From the IMG/VR virus record IMGVR_UViG_3300007533_000025, positions 1-21,874 of that record: a stretch of 21,874 bases of DNA; one strand, 5' to 3'. Below the pieces are notes generated by a model, which saw only the letters and a list, made by a program, of their open reading frames with translations, was not told the origin of the DNA and did no database searches. The DNA comes from a virus. The translations under genes and the position numbers were made by a program. This document shows positions 7,016-13,863 of this stretch, piece by piece; within the stretch, counting starts at the first letter, position 1; each line of letters starts with the position of its first letter.

Positions 7016-7427
7016 TCGATTTCCGTGCGTCCTCTTCTTCTTTGTAACGCTCTTCGTATCCATAACTTGGATTCATATTGTTGTTTACAAGTATAGCGTC
7101 CTTGACGTTCTTCTGAGCGTATTCTTTCTTGATGGTCTGGAGGAAGGCATGGTAAACGACCGATGAGAAGAAGGCAAACGGGTTCTTCGATTTATCTGCC
7201 TTGAACTTCATGAAGGCATTGCAACACGCCATTATCCCCGCCGCGATCAGGTCTTCCTTGAATGGGTATTGATTGAAATACCTGTGAGTTGCCCGGCGTT
7301 CCGCCAGCAACATGAACATCTTCCCGAGTTTGTCACTCATTCGACCCCGTTCTTGGCAGGCGATCAACTCTTCGTACAAATCTTTGTTGTTGAGGTAGTT
7401 CTTGTTGTTCTTGTTGGTGTCTTCCAC
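6987..7427 (-). CDS. 55: Late-gene sigma factor, T4 gp55-like
   Basis: This protein is predicted to bind host RNA polymerase and direct it to the TAAATA-type late elements seen across the window. The order YLNNKDLYEEL, KMFMLLAERRATHRYF, KEDLIAAGIMACCNAFMKF, NPFAFFSSVVYHAFLQTIKKE follows T4 gp55 ([41 protein letters not shown]) closely and corresponds to sigma region 2. I chose a GTG start at 7427 (146 residues) because AAAGGAG lies nine bases upstream and the product then begins just before the conserved block. A TTG at 7469 has no ribosome site. T4 gp55 has 185 residues and ends in a hydrophobic-acidic sliding-clamp motif. Here the tail is only charged (ESHKDEEE). The 3' end overlaps the gp47-like gene. 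Confidence 0.9.
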   Translation of the reverse strand: MEDTNKNNKNYLNNKDLYEELIACQERGRMSDKLGKMFMLLAERRATHRYFNQYPFKEDLIAAGIMACCNAFMKFKADKSKNPFAFFSSVVYHAFLQTIKKEYAQKNVKDAILVNNNMNPSYGYEERYKEEEDARKSNESHKDEEE

Positions 7428-7504
7428 GAAGTAGCTCTCCTTTTTTGTCTTCGATTGAAATTGAGACAACAGAGATTCGGTTTAGTTTGGAAACTCTGTC
7501 TATG

Positions 7505-7512
7505 CATAAATA
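7505..7512 (+). promoter_or_regulatory. T4-type late promoter (CATAAATA), sheath unit
   Basis: CTATGCATAAATA ends at 7512. The predicted start near 7518 gives a 19-base leader carrying AGGAAG before the ATG at 7537. The same 13 bases occur at the promoter ending at 12457. Confidence 0.8.
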
Positions 7513-7536
7513 ACTGTAGATAGGAAGTTGAAGCGA

Positions 7537-7728
7537 ATGAAGACCTGTTACGTCAACAAAGCCAACGGCATGCGTCGAATCGTATTCGTTGATGGCTCGA
7601 CACAGTTCCTAGTGAAGGGAGAGTCCTTTGTCTCCAGTCGGAACGTGAGAAAGACGGATGAAGGCATTGATTCTGTTTCGCTTACCAAGACGACCAGAAC
7701 AAGAAAGTCAAAACAGGAGACTGAATAA
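7537..7728 (+). CDS. Small conserved-looking protein ahead of the sheath gene
   Basis: This is a 63-residue basic protein (from MKTCYVNKANGMRR to KSKQETE) with a central stretch, IVFVDGSTQFLVKGESF, that resembles a small beta-structured domain. I do not recognise a family. The ATG at 7537 is preferred over a TTG at 7528 because AGGAAG (7522-7527) is nine bases before the ATG and touches the TTG. Its TAA overlaps the sheath ATG (TAATG), and both lie in one transcript between a late promoter and a terminator. It may be a structural or assembly partner of the sheath, but this rests on position only. Confidence 0.75.
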   Translation: MKTCYVNKANGMRRIVFVDGSTQFLVKGESFVSSRNVRKTDEGIDSVSLTKTTRTRKSKQETE

Positions 7729-9209
7729 TGGCAAGAACAGCACCCGGAATTGACAACAATGTCATTGACCGAACATACGGTGTGCCGCAGGCGGGCGGTG
7801 CAATTTGTGGTGCGGTGATTCACACCAATCGAGGTCCGGAAGCCGTGACCTTGGTTACCAGCGAGAAGCGATTTATCGAGCAGTATGGAGAACCCTCCAG
7901 CGCCACCCCGGCAATGTACTCCGTGATTCAGCTTCTACAGGAAGCGTCACAGGTAAAGATCAAACGCGTGGTGGTCGACGCAAATGCCGCTACCGTTGAC
8001 ATCCAAGAAGACGACGCCGGAACGCCGACAACGACTTTCACGGTCAATGCCGCCAATCCCGGCGCATGGGGCAACAACATTGAAGTGGCCTTTACTTCCG
8101 GTCCGTCCGATCCGGATATCTTCACGCTTGTCGTGTACTACAACGGCAATGAAGTGGAATCGTTTGACGTCAGCGACATCGACGGCAAGAAGGATGGCTA
8201 CGGCAACTCGTTGTTCATCGAAGACGTGATCAATGGGACTTCGGACTACATCTCCATTGTCGATGATCCGGCTTTCGTCACCGCGCCGGTTGCACTGATT
8301 ACCAGTGGTGCCAAGACGCCGCTGGCCAGTGGTGCCGATGACACTACAACGCCGGCCGACAGTGATATCAGCACGGCATGGGACGCGTTCGCCAACGCGG
8401 CCGAGGTCCCCTGCAACTTCTTTGTGAACTGTGGCTACGCCACGGCAACGGTACAGGACAAGATGATCTCCGTGGCCGAGTCGCGCAAGGACGTGTTCGC
8501 ATTCTTGGATATCCCGGAAAGCGACACTTCGGTGACCGACATTACAACGTATGTGGATACTGGTGGTGCCGATCTGACCACTAGCACGAACTATGCTGCT
8601 GTCTATGCGCCTTGGGTACAGGTCTACGACCAGTATACCGACCGCAAGGTCTATGTCGCCCCATCCGCTTTCGCGGCACAAGTTGCGGTCCGCAGCCGCC
8701 GTACGGCCAACATTTGGGACGCACCGGCCGGTCTGCGCCGGGGTCTTCTCAATGCGCTGGCGACCAAGAAGGTGTTCACCGATGGGGAGATGGGGAGCAT
8801 CTATGGGGCCAATGTCAATCCGATTCAACAGTTCACCGGAGAGGGCATTGTCGTATGGGGGCAGAAGACATTGCAGCGTACAGCGTCTTCGCTGGATCGC
8901 ATCAATGTGCGTTTCCTTGTGACCTACATCCAGCAGTCGCTCGGCAAGGCATTGCGCCCGTTCGTATTCCAAGGAAACACCGAGTTCGAGCGTGAGAACG
9001 TCACCGCCCTGATCGACAATTTCCTTTCCGACATCAAGAATCGGAACGGGGTTTACGACTTCTCGGTGATCTGTGACACGTCGAACAACACGCCGACCGT
9101 GATCAGCAACGATCAGATGATCGTGGACGTTTACATCAAGCCGACTCGTACAGCCGAGTTCATCAAGCTGAACACGATCCTCACGGATACTGGTGTGACG
9201 TTTGGTTGA
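7728..9209 (+). CDS. 18: Tail sheath protein, T4 gp18-like
   Basis: The sheath polymer surrounds the tail tube and contracts to drive it into the cell. The 493-residue product has the family's N-terminal layout (APGI, then GAICGAVIHTNRGP, then AMYSVIQLLQEASQVKIKRVV and NPGAWGNNIEV). The C-terminal sheath domain reads RTANIWDAPAGLRRG, SLGKALRPFVFQGN and NRNGVYDFSVICDTSNNTP. It is shorter than T4 gp18 (659 residues), so it probably lacks some of T4's outer protruding domains. AGGAG stands eight bases before the ATG. A strong intrinsic terminator follows the stop, which isolates this highly used gene with the small protein before it. Confidence 0.95.
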   Translation: MARTAPGIDNNVIDRTYGVPQAGGAICGAVIHTNRGPEAVTLVTSEKRFIEQYGEPSSATPAMYSVIQLLQEASQVKIKRVVVDANAATVDIQEDDAGTPTTTFTVNAANPGAWGNNIEVAFTSGPSDPDIFTLVVYYNGNEVESFDVSDIDGKKDGYGNSLFIEDVINGTSDYISIVDDPAFVTAPVALITSGAKTPLASGADDTTTPADSDISTAWDAFANAAEVPCNFFVNCGYATATVQDKMISVAESRKDVFAFLDIPESDTSVTDITTYVDTGGADLTTSTNYAAVYAPWVQVYDQYTDRKVYVAPSAFAAQVAVRSRRTANIWDAPAGLRRGLLNALATKKVFTDGEMGSIYGANVNPIQQFTGEGIVVWGQKTLQRTASSLDRINVRFLVTYIQQSLGKALRPFVFQGNTEFERENVTALIDNFLSDIKNRNGVYDFSVICDTSNNTPTVISNDQMIVDVYIKPTRTAEFIKLNTILTDTGVTFG

Positions 9210-9235
9210 TGGATGGCACCGTTGCCTGATGGAGA

Positions 9236-9262
9236 AAATAGCCCCGAATGGGGCTATTTTTT
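9236..9262 (+). terminator. Intrinsic terminator after the sheath gene
   Basis: AAATAGCCCC (9236-9245), loop GAAT, GGGGCTATTT, then more T: a 10-bp perfect stem with a tetraloop and a T-run. The A-run on the left side might give weak termination in the other direction too. Confidence 0.92.
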
Positions 9263-9294
9263 ATGGCACGCGGCCACATGAAATCCTCTTTGGC

Positions 9295-9302
9295 TATAAA
9301 TA
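9295..9302 (+). promoter_or_regulatory. T4-type late promoter (TATAAATA), tube unit
   Basis: This is an exact match to the T4 consensus TATAAATA, followed by CC. The predicted start near 9308 gives a 25-base leader with AAGGAG before the ATG at 9333. Confidence 0.87.
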
Positions 9303-9332
9303 CCAATACAAACGTCCAAGGAGTACGTGGTA

Positions 9333-9848
9333 ATGGCGAAGAACATTCAAGACCTAAGAAGCATGACCGCACCGCCGCAAAGGGCATACGAATTTGAGGT
9401 GGAGATCGTAGGTCTGTCTACTGGAAGTGAGGAAGGCTTGACTACGCGCGCACAGAGCGTATCCATCCCGGCAACATCGAACGAGGCCATCGAGATCAAC
9501 TACAAGTCCCGCAAGACCTATTTCAGCGGGCGTGATTCCTCGTCCAACACGGTGTCAATCTCGTTCCTCGACGATGAGAATTTCACTGCATACAACTACT
9601 TCCAGAAGTGGAATGATGACCTGATCAACAACCCGGTAACCGGCGGTGGGACAACCCGTGCGCTATATACGGCGACCGTGTTGATCAAGACCATGGCCGG
9701 TGACGACGAAACGGTAACTTCCACGACTCGACTACTCAACGCATTCCCGACCGAAATCGGAGAAATGTCGATGAGCTATGATACGAACCAGCAGGTCACG
9801 TTTGATGTGACCATTCAGTACGACCAGAAACTGTTCGAGCCGGTATAA
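9333..9848 (+). CDS. 19: Tail tube protein, T4 gp19-like
   Basis: This protein forms the inner tube through which DNA passes. Its 171 residues compare with 163 in T4 gp19. The fold's signatures are visible: AYEFEVEIVGL near residue 18, a strand-rich middle with SRKTYFSGRDSSSNTVSISFLDDE, NYFQKWNDDLINN, and the C-terminal FPTEIGEMSMSYDTNQQVTFDVTIQYD. The ATG at 9333 is preferred to a GTG at 9327, as AAGGAG (9318-9323) lies nine bases from the ATG and only three from the GTG. The gene has its own late promoter and terminator, as expected for one of the most abundant tail proteins. Confidence 0.93.
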   Translation: MAKNIQDLRSMTAPPQRAYEFEVEIVGLSTGSEEGLTTRAQSVSIPATSNEAIEINYKSRKTYFSGRDSSSNTVSISFLDDENFTAYNYFQKWNDDLINNPVTGGGTTRALYTATVLIKTMAGDDETVTSTTRLLNAFPTEIGEMSMSYDTNQQVTFDVTIQYDQKLFEPV

Positions 9849-9894
9849 GCTCGAATCTCACACTTCCTCCGTCGCCGCCAAAAAGCGCAAGCTT

Positions 9895-9920
9895 CCCCCG
9901 GACTCCCGCCGGGGGTTTTT
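9895..9920 (+). terminator. Intrinsic terminator after the tube gene
   Basis: CCCCCGG (9895-9901), a 7-base loop, CCGGGGG (9909-9915), then TTTTT. A late promoter for the next unit follows within about ten bases. Confidence 0.9.
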
Positions 9921-9928
9921 GATTGAGC

Positions 9929-9936
9929 GATAAATA
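9929..9936 (+). promoter_or_regulatory. T4-type late promoter (GATAAATA), predicted leaderless start
   Basis: GATAAATA, then CGAAC, then ATG at 9942. The last base of the element is six before the A of the ATG, so T4 geometry puts the transcript start on the start codon. Confidence 0.78.
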
Positions 9937-9941
9937 CGAAC

Positions 9942-10670
9942 ATGGGATTTCAACACAAGATTCGTGACCTGAAGACGCAGATCGCCGAGGCGCGCACCGA
10001 TATCAATCAATTCGGCGCACGCGCCCTGCGTCTGGCGGGTCAAGGCGAGGTCTATCCTGTCCAGACAGGAGAGCCACAGAAGAGCTACATGTGGGAGGTC
10101 GGTTTCGTCGGAGACGCGGACGTGTTCAAGAACGCGCGTCTTTATGCGAAATCCGCGACCATTCCTCCAAGCAGCGTGGAGATCATCGAAGAACAGTTCC
10201 TTGGCAGGAAGATGTACTTCGCCGGCAAGGACAACTCCACGCATTCCGCGACCATTACCTTTTGGGACAACGAGGATATGGAGGTTTATCGGTTTCTTCA
10301 GGAATGGATCAACGTCATTGTAGAGCCGCAATTCGGACTCGGGGTCAGCAAACAACGATTCACGCGGACCATGAAGCTGTTGCTCAAGGACACGTCCGAC
10401 CTGTTCACGACGGCGGACTTCTATCTCAAGGATTGCTTCCCGAGCGAGATCAACGAGGTCTCCCTGAGCTACGATGTATCCAATGCCATCGAGATCACGG
10501 CCACCTTCTACTATGACACCAAGTATGCTGGCAAGCCGCCTCAACCTCCAAGTGGACAGTCGGGGGATTCACTGAAGTCCTATCTCAATCTGGACAAGTA
10601 CGTGAGTGCGTTCACCGGGGACTTCAATGAGTTTGATCTGTCGGTGCCTAACATTCGAGGGTTCTTCTAA
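9942..10670 (+). CDS. 54: Baseplate–tail tube initiator, T4 gp54/gp48-like
   Basis: This 242-residue protein has a tail-tube-like fold. SYMWEVGF near 48, the strand-rich section GRKMYFAGKDNSTHSATITFWDNED, RFLQEWINVIVEP and FPSEINEVSLSYDVSNAIEITATFYYD match the tube protein position for position. An added N-terminal helix and a C-terminal extension ending VPNIRGFF are also present. T4 gp48 and gp54 are tube-like proteins that cap the baseplate and start tube polymerisation, and that role is inferred here; which of the two it corresponds to is uncertain. The ATG has no ribosome site and sits exactly where the transcript from the element at 9929 should begin. Its stop overlaps the next start (TAATG). 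Confidence 0.8.
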   Translation: MGFQHKIRDLKTQIAEARTDINQFGARALRLAGQGEVYPVQTGEPQKSYMWEVGFVGDADVFKNARLYAKSATIPPSSVEIIEEQFLGRKMYFAGKDNSTHSATITFWDNEDMEVYRFLQEWINVIVEPQFGLGVSKQRFTRTMKLLLKDTSDLFTTADFYLKDCFPSEINEVSLSYDVSNAIEITATFYYDTKYAGKPPQPPSGQSGDSLKSYLNLDKYVSAFTGDFNEFDLSVPNIRGFF

Positions 10671-10738
10671 TGGGACAAATGCTTGCCGATGTTCTCGCGC
10701 GCAAGAAGCGCGCACGCCCGCAGAAGAGCTACATGTGG
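10077..10738 (+). repeat. 18-bp identical segment shared by two tube-like genes
   Basis: CAGAAGAGCTACATGTGG occurs at 10077-10094 and again at 10721-10738, encoding QKSYMW at the same structural point of two adjacent paralogues. The identical codons suggest gene duplication or exchange, or chance from strong conservation. Confidence 0.7.
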
Positions 10739-11428
10739 CGGGTGGTGCTTCCGGACATTACCAACACGGATCACATCTCCAGCAGCTCCAGCCGCGCGGT
10801 TGCACGCGCCAAATCTCTTGTGGATACGTACGCTTTTGACGGCGGCGGAATCGACATGGCGGATATCAATCATCGCGTCATGTCCATTAATGCCCCGTTT
10901 CTGAACATCCAGATGGAACAGGTAAACCAGCACAACACGGTATGGCATCGTCCGACCAGAAACGAGATCAGCGAGTTCACCATGGAGGTTGAGGACTATG
11001 AGGACGCCTTGACGTTCAAGTATCTCGATTACTGGCGCAAGACCATCCAGAACCCGGATGGTACCTATAATCCTCCGGCGTTCTTCAAGCGCCGTCTGAT
11101 ACTGCACCGCATGGCAGCATCAAGCAACTTGGACCTGATGACGCATATATACAGTGGATGCTCATTGTCGGCAATTTCCGAATTGGCCAGTGACTACGAG
11201 AGTTCTACCATATTGCGTTACAATGTAACATTCACGGTGGATGACGTTCACACGGTCATCTCGGATATCTCGAACATCAGTGACGAGGCTGAACGTGCGC
11301 TGTTGCGCAAGCACATTCACTTTGCCGGTAGTGATCCGGCCGATCTTCGGAACTTCTTCGAGGGAGAAGTTGTCGATGATGCATACAATGTGTTTGATAA
11401 CGTCATCGCCCGGGTTCCGGGACTATAA
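10670..11428 (+). CDS. 48: Second tube-like baseplate protein, T4 gp48/gp54-like
   Basis: This 252-residue protein begins with a basic stretch (ARKKRARPQKSYMWRVVLP), where PQKSYMW repeats the motif of the gene before it. The rest keeps the tube-fold rhythm: SINAPFLNIQMEQV, EISEFTMEVEDYEDALTFKYLDYWRKTIQNP, a long central strand region, and ELASDYESSTILRYNVTFTVDD. It is more divergent than its neighbour and lacks the FPSEI signature. I infer that the pair acts as T4 gp54 and gp48 do, as successive rings between hub and tube. The ATG overlaps the upstream TAA as TAATG. It could instead be a tail terminator-like protein, though its position argues against that. Confidence 0.65.
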   Translation: MGQMLADVLARKKRARPQKSYMWRVVLPDITNTDHISSSSSRAVARAKSLVDTYAFDGGGIDMADINHRVMSINAPFLNIQMEQVNQHNTVWHRPTRNEISEFTMEVEDYEDALTFKYLDYWRKTIQNPDGTYNPPAFFKRRLILHRMAASSNLDLMTHIYSGCSLSAISELASDYESSTILRYNVTFTVDDVHTVISDISNISDEAERALLRKHIHFAGSDPADLRNFFEGEVVDDAYNVFDNVIARVPGL

Positions 11429-11443
11429 CAGGAGTAGCGACTA

Positions 11444-12319
11444 GTGTTCCTAGAAGATGAAGAGACACACAAAGTGTCCAAGAAGAAAGCCGCATCCAAG
11501 AAGAAAGCCGCATCCAAGAAGAAGATGTCCGCAGAAACGGTGGAATCGGGCGAGAGCTGGTACCATACCGACCTCCCCTCCAGCGGCCTCTTGGGATATC
11601 CACAGGTGGTCGAATACCGAGACATGGTCATGGGAGACGAGAAGACGCTGTCCATGGCCTCCAATGAGAACTACTTCCTGACCTTGAACAAGACCTTGAA
11701 GTCGATCCTTGGCAACCCGGATTGGTACGAGGACATGGCACTCGGAGATCGCGATTACTTGTTGGTCTGGATTTGGGCCAACAATTATGGTGCGGCCAAG
11801 GAACTGGCGTATACATGTAGCGAGTGTGGTCACGAGAACACGGTCACCGTCGATCTGACGCGCCTCGACGTCAGTGAGATCGATCCCGCGATCAATGACT
11901 ATGTCCCATTTGCGATAGACTTGAGATGTGGCACCACGATCCATCTCAACATGCGCCGGGTTGCGGATGAACTCGAACTCGAACAGTACATGAAGGGCAA
12001 TGACGATACCGGGGAGATCATTGAGGCGTTTTTCATGACCTCCATGGAGATCGAGGACATGGAGGGCGCAACACTCAAGGAAAAGGTGAAGTGGGGCGAG
12101 AAGAACATCCGTGTCCGTGAAATGGCGATGGTTCGCATGTTTTACGAACACATCAAGTTTGGCGTCGAGGAACAGTTTACACACAAATGTGAGTCGTGTG
12201 GGGAGGAAAGCCCGCACACCATACCCTTTCGCATCGAGGATATTTTGGAACCTGCGGTATCAGACGACTTTGGAAAGCTGCTATCTGCTAACAAAGGAAC
12301 TCAGGATCAGTCCGATTGA
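11444..12319 (+). CDS. 26: Baseplate hub assembly chaperone, T4 gp26-like, zinc-ribbon type
   Basis: This 291-residue protein carries two CxxC pairs, YTCSECGH (C125, C128) and HKCESCGE (C249, C252), which could form one zinc ribbon brought together from both ends of the core. Proteins of this kind sit before the tape measure in T4-type tail modules and are grouped with T4 gp26 in hub assembly. The start is GTG at 11444, nine bases after AGGAG. The N-terminus is a lysine-rich repeat (SKKKAA), and an internal ATG at 11525 (MSAETVESG) directly after it is an alternative start that would remove it. The next reading frame continues a protein-like sequence beyond the stop, so a longer frameshifted product is possible. 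Confidence 0.7.
   Translation: MFLEDEETHKVSKKKAASKKKAASKKKMSAETVESGESWYHTDLPSSGLLGYPQVVEYRDMVMGDEKTLSMASNENYFLTLNKTLKSILGNPDWYEDMALGDRDYLLVWIWANNYGAAKELAYTCSECGHENTVTVDLTRLDVSEIDPAINDYVPFAIDLRCGTTIHLNMRRVADELELEQYMKGNDDTGEIIEAFFMTSMEIEDMEGATLKEKVKWGEKNIRVREMAMVRMFYEHIKFGVEEQFTHKCESCGEESPHTIPFRIEDILEPAVSDDFGKLLSANKGTQDQSD
11477..11524 (+). repeat. 18-bp tandem repeat encoding SKKKAA
   Basis: TCCAAGAAGAAAGCCGCA occurs twice in tandem (11477-11494, 11495-11512), then a partial third copy through 11524. It codes for a lysine-rich N-terminal tail and is a site where copy number could change without loss of frame. Confidence 0.85.
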
Positions 12320-12428
12320 TGTGATGCAGATGGGGGTTGGGGACGTGAAGTTCTATCTGGATTCCTACCTGAAGGACCTGCGCGAGGAAAAGGCCGCAAA
12401 GGACAATCCAAAGGGTATGACTTTCTGA
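12270..12428 (+). CDS. gp51-like extension or small overlapping hub-assembly gene
   Basis: In the +1 frame relative to the gp26-like gene, the sequence reads ELRISPIDVMQMGVGDVKF, then YLDSYLKDLREEKAAKDN, then a stop at 12426-12428. This is convincingly protein-like and resembles the short helical ends of tail assembly chaperones. No good start exists: the possible TTG (12270), GTG (12321) and ATG (12324) all lack a well-spaced ribosome site. The simplest reading is a +1 (or -2) ribosomal frameshift from the gp26-like frame within about 12270-12319, making a longer chaperone. A separate reinitiated small gene (T4 has gene 51 directly after 26) is the alternative. The coordinate given is the farthest plausible start. 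Confidence 0.55.
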   Translation: MESCYLLTKELRISPIDVMQMGVGDVKFYLDSYLKDLREEKAAKDNPKGMTF

Positions 12429-12449
12429 TCGCGACAGATGTCCCCTATG

Positions 12450-12457
12450 CATAAATA
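12450..12457 (+). promoter_or_regulatory. T4-type late promoter (CATAAATA)
   Basis: CTATGCATAAATA matches the sheath-unit promoter over 13 bases. The predicted start near 12463 gives a 25-base leader before the ATG at 12488, with GGGG and AGG sequences suitable for ribosome binding. Confidence 0.8.
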
Positions 12458-12487
12458 CTTCATAGACCAATACATATGGGGTATAGG

Positions 12488-13849
12488 ATGCAGAACAACC
12501 AAATCCGTACGGAAGATGAAGCGATCCATCTGATCGACGAGTCTGCCATGGCCTTCACCAAGGCGATCAAGATCGAGCGTATGAACGCGCTCAGTGAAGC
12601 CCTCCTGACCGAGCGCATCGGCGGCGGCGACCGAACCATGGACCTCGACTCACCTGCATATGCCGGCTTTGGCGGCGATGAGGGTGTGTCTCCGCAGCAG
12701 TTCACTTTCCGCCAGCTTATTGATGCCAAGCAGAGCGGCCATTACAAGAGTACGGGGGAACTGGCTGATCACTTCCGGGTCGGCAGAAAGATGATGCAAC
12801 GACTGCTGCGCTGGATTCGCACGCAAAAGCCGGAATGGTTGGACGGCGGGGCAGGCGGCGGTCAGACCTTTACCGGTTCCGGACGCAGTGGTCCCGGGGA
12901 CGTAAAGGTATTCGACGGCGAAATCTACAGCAACCACACGATGATCCCGCCTCGACGCTGGCGCAAGTTCAATCTGTTTCACAAGACCTCGGTACGACAG
13001 CGGGTGGCACTTCCCTTCTTCCGGCGTTGGGACAAGATTTTCCTGTTCGGTTATCGTTTCGAATCCTACCCCAACATCTTCTACGAGTTGTGGTTTGATA
13101 CCGGCACGAGTACCTACGAGATTCACGACAAGTATGGTGAGGTCGTGAACAAGGGATATGTCCGCATGAATGACGTCATCAATGCGTTCGTCGATCTGAT
13201 TGGTTCTTTCAAGAGCGATGATCAGAAGAATCTTGGACGCGGATACGAGGAAGAGATCGAGAAGGACCTGAAGCTGGACGCCAAGATGAACCTGAACGTC
13301 GCCGGGCGACATGTCGACGGACAGGGCACTGCCTTTGCCGAGTCTCTGAATCCGACCGCAGAGGAAGTTTTTGCGGGCATTCTCATGGCCGAGGGCGAAG
13401 ATGAGACGTTCACTGAAGAGATGCGTGAGAAGTTGCTGGAACTCACTATCAACACGCGTGACATGCTGGCGCAGTTCGTCAACAGTGACTTGATCCACGA
13501 GTACCACGAAACACGCATGGACCGGCACTTGGTCAAGCAAAAGTTCTGGCATATCTTCACGCGCAGACCGACCATGCCCAACAAGTTCATCAAGGGCATT
13601 GGAAACAAGGCAGCCAAGATTTTGGGTGGTGGCAATGAGGCCACGTTTCTGGTTGGTCTGACCTTGGCTGATAAGGTGGATGTGGAGATTTGGTATGTGA
13701 AACAGCATAAATCCGGGTTTGAGGATGGCAGCAACCGTGCCACCTTTTGGGTCTTCGACCTGACCTCCGGGCGCGTGGTAGAACGCGACATGGATCGTAT
13801 GCGAGATGCGTATCATCTGGCGGCCAAGAAGCTGGCGGCCAAGACATAA
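12488..13849 (+). CDS. Unknown tail-module protein with a helix-turn-helix-like segment
   Basis: This 453-residue protein does not match a family I know. Near residues 88-110 the sequence STGELADHFRVGRKMMQRLL resembles a helix-turn-helix, preceded by FTFRQLIDAK and followed by a Gly/Ser-rich linker. The middle has strongly aromatic strands (WDKIFLFGYRFESYPNIFYELWFDTG). The end is a mixed domain (EATFLVGLTLADKVDVEIWYV) closing with a basic AAKKLAAKT helix. The ATG at 12488 has GGGG seven bases upstream, which is better than the ATG at 12476. It has its own late promoter and lies between the chaperone and the probable tape measure. A virion or assembly role is more likely than gene regulation, but neither is shown. 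Confidence 0.75.
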   Translation: MQNNQIRTEDEAIHLIDESAMAFTKAIKIERMNALSEALLTERIGGGDRTMDLDSPAYAGFGGDEGVSPQQFTFRQLIDAKQSGHYKSTGELADHFRVGRKMMQRLLRWIRTQKPEWLDGGAGGGQTFTGSGRSGPGDVKVFDGEIYSNHTMIPPRRWRKFNLFHKTSVRQRVALPFFRRWDKIFLFGYRFESYPNIFYELWFDTGTSTYEIHDKYGEVVNKGYVRMNDVINAFVDLIGSFKSDDQKNLGRGYEEEIEKDLKLDAKMNLNVAGRHVDGQGTAFAESLNPTAEEVFAGILMAEGEDETFTEEMREKLLELTINTRDMLAQFVNSDLIHEYHETRMDRHLVKQKFWHIFTRRPTMPNKFIKGIGNKAAKILGGGNEATFLVGLTLADKVDVEIWYVKQHKSGFEDGSNRATFWVFDLTSGRVVERDMDRMRDAYHLAAKKLAAKT

Positions 13850-13863
13850 ACTAGAGATTCCAA

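Noticed and set aside
7947-8972. 341-codon open frame on the minus strand
   Set aside because: It is antisense to the sheath gene, which is clearly real, and the translation shows no family features.
12650-13816. 388-codon open frame on the minus strand
   Set aside because: It is antisense to the 453-residue late gene, which has a promoter, ribosome site and normal composition.
13845-13853. CATAAACTA before the probable tape-measure gene as a late promoter
   Set aside because: It breaks the TAAATA core that all the other elements keep and overlaps the upstream stop codon, so the match is too weak.
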